NCBI GenBank assembly: GCA_036393835.1 | Contig: DASWGI010000297.1 | Coordinates: 1 to 33,747 of the forward strand | Source: VBKO01 sp036393835 | Lineage (GTDB): Bacteria; Myxococcota; Myxococcia; Myxococcales; 40CM-4-68-19 | DNA: 33,747 nt | Direction of reading: 5' to 3' | Part shown: in pieces, positions 22,135 through 29,473 of the stretch | Numbering within the stretch: the first letter of the stretch is position 1 | How the letters are laid out: the number at the start of each line of letters is the position of its first letter | The notes under the pieces: generated by a model | Databases searched by the model: none | Seen by the model: the letters and a program-made list of their open reading frames with translations, nothing else | What the model was told of the DNA's origin: nothing | Program-made: the position numbers and the translations under genes

Positions 22135-25100
22135 TTGTCGAACCAGCCGACGAGCCGGCCGGAGCCGGAGGCGCTGCATCGATCGATGATGCAGGCGTAT
22201 CTACAGCACGCGGCGCTCGACCGCCGCGTGGAGGAGGAGCGCCGGCGGGACGGGCTCGGCCCCTTCCTGCAGCCCTGGGTCGAGGCGGCCGCCGGGCTGC
22301 GAGCGGCGCTGGGCAAGGCGCGCGCGGACCTGCAGCGCCACGGAACCGCGGGCGAGCACGTGGAGCGCATCGAGCGGCGCCTCGAGGCCCTGCAGCGCCG
22401 CGCCGCGGCGTTCGACGTGGCCGCGGACCTGGACGAGTGCGCCGCTTCGTGGGGCCACCTGGCGCACGACGTCGCGGCGCTGTCCGGCCCGCGGCGCGAC
22501 GAGCTGCTGCGGTTCCTGGCGGCCCGCAAGGACGCCATCGACCGCGCCACGGCCGGGCTCTCGCAGGCGCGCAACGCGGGTGGGGTGCATCCCGAGCAGC
22601 GCGCGCGGCTCCGCGCGGTGGAGGACGAGCGCGAGCGTGCCCGCGATCGGTATGCGCGCCTGCGGGACGATTACCTGCGCGCGTCGCGCGGGCACGGGAC
22701 GCGCCATCCGTCGGGCGCGCTGGCCCCGGTCGTCGTCACCCTGCCGGAGCTGCTGGCGCCGCGCGGCCTGCTGCGGTCCGCCTCGCCGCGTCTCGACGCG
22801 GTCATCGAGCGCGATCGACACCTCCGCATCGGGGTCGCCCAGCGGTTCGAGAAGACCCTCGGCAGCCTCGCCACGGCCAACCACCGAACGCTGACCGATC
22901 CGCGCGCCGGCGAGCTGCGCGAGCACCTGGCGCGCATGGACGGCATCCTGGCGCGGCTCCAGGGCAAGCGAAGCGCCTCGGAGCTGTCCGACGGAGCGCG
23001 CGAGGTGGGCGGGCTCCTCGCGCAGATGGGCGACCTCGCGTCCGCCCGCGGGAGCGCCGCGGCCCTGAAGCCCTTCCGGGCGCTGCTCGAAGAGCGCCGG
23101 GCGGCGCTCGCGCGCCTCGCCGGCGAGGCGCAGAAGGCGGCCGGGGCGCAGGCGCTCCACCAGCGCGGCGCGCTTCCCCAGCCATCCGCGATCGCCTTGG
23201 GCGAGAAGCAGCTGCAGACGCTGCGGAAGCTGCATCCGGGGATCGAGACCCTGCTGCGCGACGCCTCGGCGAGCCAGCTTGCCGCCGAGCTGCGCCGGCC
23301 CGAGGCGCATTCGCCGCTGGAGCGCGCGCAAGGGCGCCTGGGGTCCGTGGGACTCGCCGGCGTTGGCCAGGCGATCGCGGGCGCCCACCTGGGTGGCTTC
23401 GGCGGCGCGCGCGGAGGAGGCCTGGGGGCGCTGCGGGAGCACGGCGCTATCGGCCGCGCGCTTGGCGGGCACCGCGGCAACGAGCCGGCGCACGCGCACG
23501 CCCGCGAGTTGCACGAGCTGCTCGGCACGCTGAAGAAGGCGCCGCCCGGCTCGCCGCTCCACCAGATCGCGATCCATGCCGAGGATCGGCGGCGGCAGAT
23601 CGCCGAGCGCGCCAAGGCGCGGCTGCACGGGCGCGGGCCGGCGCGCGCGCTCGGGGAGGCGTTCCACGCGCACGGCCGCAGCGACTTCGCCGCGCACGTC
23701 GCGCCGGGCGGTGCGCTGTACCACCTGCTGCAGGGGGCGCAGCGGTCGCACGGACTGCCGGTCCCGCACCTCGCCTCGCACTTCCTGCAATCGCGCGGCG
23801 CGCACCCGCTGGCCGGGACGATGCAGCTCTTCGATCACCTCCGCGCGGAAGGCTACCGGCCGCACTTCGGGCTCTTCAGCCGGCTGAAGCACGTCGCGAG
23901 CGATGCGTTCCACAAGGCGACCACCACCATCGCGCACACCGCCGCGGACGCGGCGCGCACGGCGAGCGGGCTCGCGAAAGCCGCCGGCGGGACCGTGCGC
24001 AGCGGGCTGAGCGACCTGGGTCACCACGCGCTCGATGCCGGGCAGCGCGTCGCCGCCACGGTGCGCGGAGCCGCTGGCAAGGTCGGCCACACGGTCGGGC
24101 GCGCGGCAGGCTCCGGGGCGCGGTCCCTCTCGCAGGCGCTGCAGCAGGGAGTGCAGTTCGTCGGCCGCGAAGCTTCTGCCCTGCGTCAAGCGACAGGCAG
24201 GGCGGTCACGCGGGTCACGCGGACGGTCCGAGACGTGGTGCACGGAGGCATCGACCGCGTCACGCAGCTCGGCGCCGCGGTGATGCAGCGGGCAGGTGAA
24301 GCCGGGCGCCAGGTCTCACGGTTCGGCGAGCGCGCGCTGCACATCGGCCTGGATGCGTTGCACCGCACGGGCATCGCCGGCGGCATCGGCAAGGGCGTCC
24401 GGTTTGGCCTCTCCATGATGAAGACGGCCGCGAAGTACTCGCCCGTCGGCCTCGCGTTGCAAGGTTTCCAGAAGGCGGGCGGCCTGCAGGGGATCTGGGA
24501 GAAGACGAAGCACACCGCCGGCGCTGCGTGGCAGGGGGTGCAGAAGGCCTACCACGCGACCGCGGGCTTCGTGCAAAGCCCCGCCGGACAGCTGCTCGTC
24601 ACCGGCCTCTCCCTGGCGGCCACCTTCATCCCGGGCGGCGTGGTGGTGAAGAGCATCGTGGGCGGCGCCATCGGCGCTATCCAGGCCGTCAGCGCGGGCA
24701 AGGACTTGAAGCACGTGCTGCTGGCGGCCGGCACGGGCGCGCTGACCGGCGCGCTGCCGTTCCTCAAGATGGGTCCCCTCGCGCAGGCCGGAATCGGCGC
24801 TCTGACCGGCGCGGCGACGGCCCTGGCGAGCGGCGGCAGCCTCAAGGACGCGGTCAAGGGCGCGGGGGTCGGCGCGGTCGACTCGTTCGACCCCGGCGCG
24901 CTGAAGGCGCTGGGCCGCCTCAAGGGCCTCAAGGGCGCGCAGAAGATCCTCCAGGGCAAGCAGCTCTCCAAGCTGGAGAAGCTCGCGATCGAGGGGAGCC
25001 ACCTGAAGGGGCCGCTGAGCGGGCTCGAGAAGCTGATGGGGAAGCGTTCCATGCGCCGCGTCGTGGGAGGGTTGGAAAAAGCCTGCTCCAAGGGAGTGAA

Positions 25101-28100
25101 AGGCAGCATCCTGCTCTCCGGCAAGGCGGCGAAGGCCCAGGGCTACCTCGACAAGGCGCTGGCCATGGGCGACCGGCTCGAGGGAGGCCTGTCGGTCATC
25201 CACCAGCTCGCGCCCGAAGTGGCGGGCGCGGTGGACGACAATGCGCTGGGCCATCTCATCGCGAAAGCCGGTGATTCCGCGGCCGACGGCGACGACAGGC
25301 TGAAGCGGGCGCTGGAGATGGGCCACGGCGCTTCCGACAAGTTGCAGCGGTACCGCGGGTACCTGGACAAGGGGTTGGGCTACGCAGGGGTGAAGGATCC
25401 GAAGAAGGCCTACGGCCGGATGATGGCCCGCAAGGATGCGCGCGAGGGCAAGCGCCAGGGGATCGAGGCGGTCGCCCTGGACAAGCTGGCGCGGCACCGG
25501 CTGCGCCACCCGGAGCTTCACGAAGCCTTGCGTGCGCCGCGCCCCATCCAGCTCGAAGGGCGTGCGCCGCGACGGCACGAGCCTCGGACCGCGCTGGAGA
25601 AGGCGCTCGCCCGCGGCAAGGCACTGAAGAAGCAGGGCCTCGAGGTCGTGCAGGGAGTGCACGACGGCCTGCAGAAGGTCCACGGCACGGTGGGCAAGGG
25701 GCTCGAGCACGCCGGGCACGTCGAGGGCGGCCTGGAAAGGGCCGCGGCACTCGCTCGCCAGGGCGCGGGCGTTTTCGGCGAGCACAGCGAGCTGGGGGCG
25801 TACCTGTCGCACGTGGCGGATCGAGCGGACCTGGCGCACGGGTACCTCGAGCAGGGCATCGGGTTCGCCCGGGACTTCAACGAGCGGGTAGGGAAGGTCG
25901 AGGGCGGCCTTGCGCGCGTCCCCGGCGTGCATCCCGACGGCGCGCCGAAGCGGCGCAAGAAGATCCACGAGGCCCCGGAACCGGAGCACCTCCAGGGCGG
26001 CGCTCCCGCGGCGCACGCGGAGGTCGCCCACGAGTCGGACGAGGAGCGCTCCAGGCGGCTGAAGCAAGCGTGGGATGCCATCGGCTCCGTGTCCTCGCGG
26101 GTGCAGCGGTTCGAGCTGGAATCGTCCCGGCGGCTGCGCAAGGCGCACGAGCTGAGCGCGAAGGACCAGACCGACCAGGCGCTCCACGAGCTGATGGGCC
26201 TGGGCCTCCAGGTCGACGAGATCGCCAAGCGCATCGGCGAGGCCAAGCGGCTCGCCCGAGGGAACGAGAAGTACGAGAAAGAGATCGCCTTCTACGAGGA
26301 GTGGCAGCAGAAGGCGCGCGCGAGCGTGCACGCCGCCATCGCCGGCGGGAAGGACCTCGGCAAGCACGTCGGCGTGAGCGGGCAGGGCATCTCCGAGCAG
26401 ACCCACCCGGACGTCTACCGCAACACGCGCGACATCTTCGCCGTGCAAGGCAAGGTGATCGCCTTCGCGGGGGCGCTGGGCGACGACGACGCCCGGCCGC
26501 ACGTGGAGAAGGTGCTGGCCGAGGCCAGGGCGGCGAAGGCCGGGCTGCGGTCGCTGCAGGCGAAGTACAAGCGCGACGGCGGCGCGCGCGACTTCCTCGG
26601 CGACGGCACGCAGGATCGGCTCATCGACGAGAGCATCGCCAAGCTGGAGAAGGCGCTGCAGCGCGGCGGGAAGGCCGAGCCGAAGGCGGCGCAGGCCCCG
26701 AAGACGGGCGGGTTGCGGAAGTCCGCCGAACAGGGGCTGGCGAAGATTCAACGGCTGCAGAAGAACGCGGTCCGGATGGGGCGCAAGCTCGACCGCAAGC
26801 TGGGGACCGTGGAGGGAAAGCTCCGGCGCGGCATCGCGGCGGGCCGGAAGGTGGAGCACGCGCTCGAGGAGGTCTCCCGGGTCGCGGGCGCGCTGGGCGA
26901 CCTGTTCGGCGACGACTCGGCCATCGGGCACTTCGCGGACCAGGTCCACGATTCCGCGGACAAGGGGCACGACAAGCTGCAGGGCGCGCTGCAGGTCGCG
27001 GCGCGGGGGAAGAAAGGGCTGCACGACGGGCGCAAGCTGCTGGAGGAGGCGCTGCAGCTCGGCGCGCAGCGCCACGTGGAGAAGGGGCACCGCGAGCGCC
27101 CGCACGACGCCGAGGGGCCCGGCCGGCGGGGGCATCCGGAAGAGCCGCAGCGCGAGCACGTCCGCGGTGCGGATCGCGCGGGGCTCGAGGCAGCGCACCC
27201 GGCCGATGCGCACATGGCCGTGGAGGCGGCAGCGCACGCCGTGGCGCACTTCGGCAGCGCGATGGACGGCGCGGTCAAGGCGGTGCAGAGGCTGCTCGAG
27301 CGCGATCGGGGCGCCGAGGCGGCGGAGCGCGTCCGCTCGGTGGAGGAGCTCAGCGACCAGGCGGCGGCGGCGGTGAAGGACGCGGCGCGCGCAGCCGCGA
27401 ACGATCCGGCGCTCGCCGGCAGGGCGGCGAAACTGCGCGACCACCTGCAGGAGCTCCGCGCGCACTTCCGCCAGTTCGTCTCCGGCCTGCGCGGCCTGGA
27501 GTCGAAGGACGCCGCTCTCGATCGGGAGCGGGCGGGTCAGGGGGACGGTCACCCGCGGCCCGGCGGACGGCGCGGGCGGCGGCCGCAGGGAGACCTCGTC
27601 GACGAGGTGCTCCGCGGCATCGATGACGGACGCATCTTCGCCGACCGCGGCGCGCACCGGGGAGAGCGCCCGGAGCACGATGGCCAGGACGTGGACCCCG
27701 CGGCCATCGACAGCTGGATCGGGTCTGGCGAGGGCGTGAAGCTCTTCTCGGAGGTGTTCGGAGCGTTCTTGCCGGCCGAGGGAGCCGCACGGCGCGGACC
27801 ACGTCAGCGGCGGCGCGGCGGGCACGGCTCGCGCGGCGGGCAAGACCACCGAGACCAGGCGCCGCAGGACGACCAGCGGCCCGGGCGGCGGCGGGGCAAG
27901 GGCGGCTTCTTCGCCAAGGTGTTCGAGAAGGTGGAGGACTTCGCGGAGGGCGTCGCGCACGTAGCGCACGCCGGGGCCGGCCTGCTCGGGAAGACGATGC
28001 ACTACGCCGAGATGGGCATGCACGGCCTGAACGTGGTCGAGCACGCGGCGGAGAAGGTGCACGACTTTGCCGGCAAGGCGGAAGGGTTCCTGTACCGCAT

Positions 28101-28935
28101 CCACCTCGGCTCGGCCGCCGGGTTCGCGCACCAGGTCGGTTCGGCGGCGGGCTGGGTGGACGCGCGGGCGGAGGAGGCCCACGGAGGCCTGAAGACCGCC
28201 GACGAGGCGCTCGGGGAGGGCAAGCACGACCTCGAGGGCGTCGAGTCGTCCGGCCACCGGACGGCGAAGGTCGCGCGCAAGGCGCGCAAGGGGCAGTTCG
28301 GCGATCTGCTGCACCTGTTCCGCGCCGCCACCGACGGCGACGGGACCGACGGCAGGCTACGCCCCGAGCAGGTGCGGCTCGGCTCGCCCCTCGACGAGCC
28401 GCGGCGCCTCGACGCGCTCACGCAGGCGCGGATGGAGCAGTTCCTCGGCGGCGACTTCACCGGCGTGCGCGTGCACGTCGGGCCGGGCGCCGCGCAGATC
28501 ACCAGCCGCTACGCGGCCGAGGCCGTGACGGTCAAGGACCACATCTTCTTCGCCCCCGGGAAGTTCAGCCCCGGCAGCGTGGAAGGCGAGAAGCTGCTCG
28601 CGCACGAGCTGACGCACGTCCTGCAGAAGGGCCGCAAGAACCTCGACGTGCGCACGGCCGAGGCGGAGGCGCTGCACGCGGAGCACAGCTACGGGGTGGC
28701 GCCGGCCATGGAGACCCTCAACCTGAGCCGCCCCGCGCCGGACTTCAAGCTCGCGGACGGCGAGGGCGCTCCGGCCTCCGACGGCATCCACACGGCGAAG
28801 CGCACCCGCAGCCGCGCCCACGACGCCGGCGGCAAGGACGACCTGCCCGACGGCGAGGAATTCCTCGAGAAGGTCTCCAGCCGCGTCTACGAGCTCCTCA
28901 TGGACGAGCTGGAGCAGTCCTTCGAGTCCCGCTGA
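22135..28935 (+). CDS. giant helical repeat protein with C-terminal DUF4157 metallopeptidase-like domain
   Basis: A 2266-residue protein with no signal peptide. Residues 1-330 are helical, Arg/Glu/Ala-rich and coiled-coil-like. About 585-755 are amphipathic Ala/Gly/Thr-rich helices resembling late-embryogenesis-type repeats. About 820-902 are hydrophobic and Gly/Ala-rich (LLVTGLSLAATFIPGGVVV and more). Four diverged repeats lie near 1000-1085, 1180-1260, 1551-1645 and 1952-2040. DUF4157 follows at about 2075-2175 with DFTGVRVHVGPGA and LLAHELTHVLQ; His2157, Glu2158 and His2161 form an HExxH motif. I find only two cysteines. DUF4157 occurs in contractile-injection-system and polymorphic-toxin proteins, usually near the N-terminus. 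A large secreted, injected or structural protein is possible; no delivery genes lie nearby. TTG 22135 has GAGGGG upstream. Confidence 0.88.
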   Translation: MSNQPTSRPEPEALHRSMMQAYLQHAALDRRVEEERRRDGLGPFLQPWVEAAAGLRAALGKARADLQRHGTAGEHVERIERRLEALQRRAAAFDVAADLDECAASWGHLAHDVAALSGPRRDELLRFLAARKDAIDRATAGLSQARNAGGVHPEQRARLRAVEDERERARDRYARLRDDYLRASRGHGTRHPSGALAPVVVTLPELLAPRGLLRSASPRLDAVIERDRHLRIGVAQRFEKTLGSLATANHRTLTDPRAGELREHLARMDGILARLQGKRSASELSDGAREVGGLLAQMGDLASARGSAAALKPFRALLEERRAALARLAGEAQKAAGAQALHQRGALPQPSAIALGEKQLQTLRKLHPGIETLLRDASASQLAAELRRPEAHSPLERAQGRLGSVGLAGVGQAIAGAHLGGFGGARGGGLGALREHGAIGRALGGHRGNEPAHAHARELHELLGTLKKAPPGSPLHQIAIHAEDRRRQIAERAKARLHGRGPARALGEAFHAHGRSDFAAHVAPGGALYHLLQGAQRSHGLPVPHLASHFLQSRGAHPLAGTMQLFDHLRAEGYRPHFGLFSRLKHVASDAFHKATTTIAHTAADAARTASGLAKAAGGTVRSGLSDLGHHALDAGQRVAATVRGAAGKVGHTVGRAAGSGARSLSQALQQGVQFVGREASALRQATGRAVTRVTRTVRDVVHGGIDRVTQLGAAVMQRAGEAGRQVSRFGERALHIGLDALHRTGIAGGIGKGVRFGLSMMKTAAKYSPVGLALQGFQKAGGLQGIWEKTKHTAGAAWQGVQKAYHATAGFVQSPAGQLLVTGLSLAATFIPGGVVVKSIVGGAIGAIQAVSAGKDLKHVLLAAGTGALTGALPFLKMGPLAQAGIGALTGAATALASGGSLKDAVKGAGVGAVDSFDPGALKALGRLKGLKGAQKILQGKQLSKLEKLAIEGSHLKGPLSGLEKLMGKRSMRRVVGGLEKACSKGVKGSILLSGKAAKAQGYLDKALAMGDRLEGGLSVIHQLAPEVAGAVDDNALGHLIAKAGDSAADGDDRLKRALEMGHGASDKLQRYRGYLDKGLGYAGVKDPKKAYGRMMARKDAREGKRQGIEAVALDKLARHRLRHPELHEALRAPRPIQLEGRAPRRHEPRTALEKALARGKALKKQGLEVVQGVHDGLQKVHGTVGKGLEHAGHVEGGLERAAALARQGAGVFGEHSELGAYLSHVADRADLAHGYLEQGIGFARDFNERVGKVEGGLARVPGVHPDGAPKRRKKIHEAPEPEHLQGGAPAAHAEVAHESDEERSRRLKQAWDAIGSVSSRVQRFELESSRRLRKAHELSAKDQTDQALHELMGLGLQVDEIAKRIGEAKRLARGNEKYEKEIAFYEEWQQKARASVHAAIAGGKDLGKHVGVSGQGISEQTHPDVYRNTRDIFAVQGKVIAFAGALGDDDARPHVEKVLAEARAAKAGLRSLQAKYKRDGGARDFLGDGTQDRLIDESIAKLEKALQRGGKAEPKAAQAPKTGGLRKSAEQGLAKIQRLQKNAVRMGRKLDRKLGTVEGKLRRGIAAGRKVEHALEEVSRVAGALGDLFGDDSAIGHFADQVHDSADKGHDKLQGALQVAARGKKGLHDGRKLLEEALQLGAQRHVEKGHRERPHDAEGPGRRGHPEEPQREHVRGADRAGLEAAHPADAHMAVEAAAHAVAHFGSAMDGAVKAVQRLLERDRGAEAAERVRSVEELSDQAAAAVKDAARAAANDPALAGRAAKLRDHLQELRAHFRQFVSGLRGLESKDAALDRERAGQGDGHPRPGGRRGRRPQGDLVDEVLRGIDDGRIFADRGAHRGERPEHDGQDVDPAAIDSWIGSGEGVKLFSEVFGAFLPAEGAARRGPRQRRRGGHGSRGGQDHRDQAPQDDQRPGRRRGKGGFFAKVFEKVEDFAEGVAHVAHAGAGLLGKTMHYAEMGMHGLNVVEHAAEKVHDFAGKAEGFLYRIHLGSAAGFAHQVGSAAGWVDARAEEAHGGLKTADEALGEGKHDLEGVESSGHRTAKVARKARKGQFGDLLHLFRAATDGDGTDGRLRPEQVRLGSPLDEPRRLDALTQARMEQFLGGDFTGVRVHVGPGAAQITSRYAAEAVTVKDHIFFAPGKFSPGSVEGEKLLAHELTHVLQKGRKNLDVRTAEAEALHAEHSYGVAPAMETLNLSRPAPDFKLADGEGAPASDGIHTAKRTRSRAHDAGGKDDLPDGEEFLEKVSSRVYELLMDELEQSFESR

Positions 28936-28977
28936 CCCCTCTCGTTCGGCCTCTCCCGACGCGATCGTGGCCTCAAA

Positions 28978-29058
28978 GATCAACGCGGAGGCGCGGAGAC
29001 GCGGAGGTTTCGATTTCAAAAAAATGAATCTCCGCGCCTCAGCGTCTCCGCGTTGATC
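28978..29058. repeat. imperfect palindromic repeat, copy 1
   Basis: The left arm (28978-29006) and right arm (29030-29058) are 29 bases each and pair at 26 of 29 positions; the loop (29007-29029) is AT-rich. The arms are themselves built from repeated CGCGGAG units, starting GATCAACGCGGAGG. A related copy lies at 33010-33083. Arms of this sort, with GCGGAG or GCAGAG units, are scattered in many bacterial genomes and resemble REP- or MITE-like elements. It could also act as a terminator for the giant gene. Confidence 0.85.
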
Positions 29059-29164
29059 CTTTAGTCACTCCCGCGGCCAGCGCGCCCGGCGCGAGGGCAT
29101 GTATTCCGGTGTGGGGTGGCGGTTTTCTTGCTGGGTACGGGTGCGCGTGGAACCCTTCGCGGCG

Positions 29165-29464
29165 ATGGGCTTCTCGACAATGATCAGCAGGCCGCGGGCG
29201 TTGGTGGCGGGAGCCGCGGTGGCGTCGCTCGCGATCGCCGCGGCGGCGCTGGCCGACCCGCGCGGGGTGCGCCTGCTCCGGAGGCTGGACCAGGACATCG
29301 CCCGGCAAGAGGCGGCGAACCAGGCCCTGCGCGAGGAGAACGCGCGCCTGCAGCGGCGCGTCCGGGCGCTCTCCGCCCCGATGGATCCGCGCGTCCTGGA
29401 GAAGGAAGCGCGCGAGCAGCTCGGTTTCGTCCGTCCCGACGAGGTGCTCGTCAAGTTCGAGTGA
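29165..29464 (+). CDS. FtsB/DivIC-like septum formation protein
   Basis: A 99-residue protein with one N-terminal membrane helix (ALVAGAAVASLAIAAAALA), a coiled coil (LLRRLDQDIARQEAANQAL, then REENARLQRRVRAL) and a C-terminal segment ending EKEAREQLGFVRPDEVLVKF. This layout and the end motif ExxAREQLGxVRPxE are typical of FtsB-type proteins, which link FtsQ and FtsL in the divisome. Start choice is uncertain: ATG 29165 or ATG 29180, neither with a good ribosome-binding site; an upstream ATG at 29099 would add odd residues. The diguanylate cyclase gene begins nine bases downstream, so the two are probably co-transcribed. Confidence 0.82.
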   Translation: MGFSTMISRPRALVAGAAVASLAIAAAALADPRGVRLLRRLDQDIARQEAANQALREENARLQRRVRALSAPMDPRVLEKEAREQLGFVRPDEVLVKFE

Positions 29465-29473
29465 GGCGCGCGC

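Noticed and set aside
24316..28314. A 1332-codon open frame on the minus strand, opposite the giant gene
   Set aside because: It mirrors the giant gene's codon structure: GC-rich codons leave the opposite frame without stops. Its translation is Arg/Leu/Pro-rich with no recognisable domain, whereas the plus strand holds DUF4157 and clear repeats.
22135..28935. Complete contractile injection system next to the DUF4157 gene
   Set aside because: I looked for sheath, tube, spike, baseplate and AAA+ ATPase genes on both sides; the neighbours are fur, a barrel protein, a cytochrome, ftsB-like, a cyclase and phoH.
28975..29064. The repeated GCGGAG units as a CRISPR array
   Set aside because: The units form one inverted pair with a short loop, not regularly spaced direct repeats with unique spacers, and no cas gene is present.
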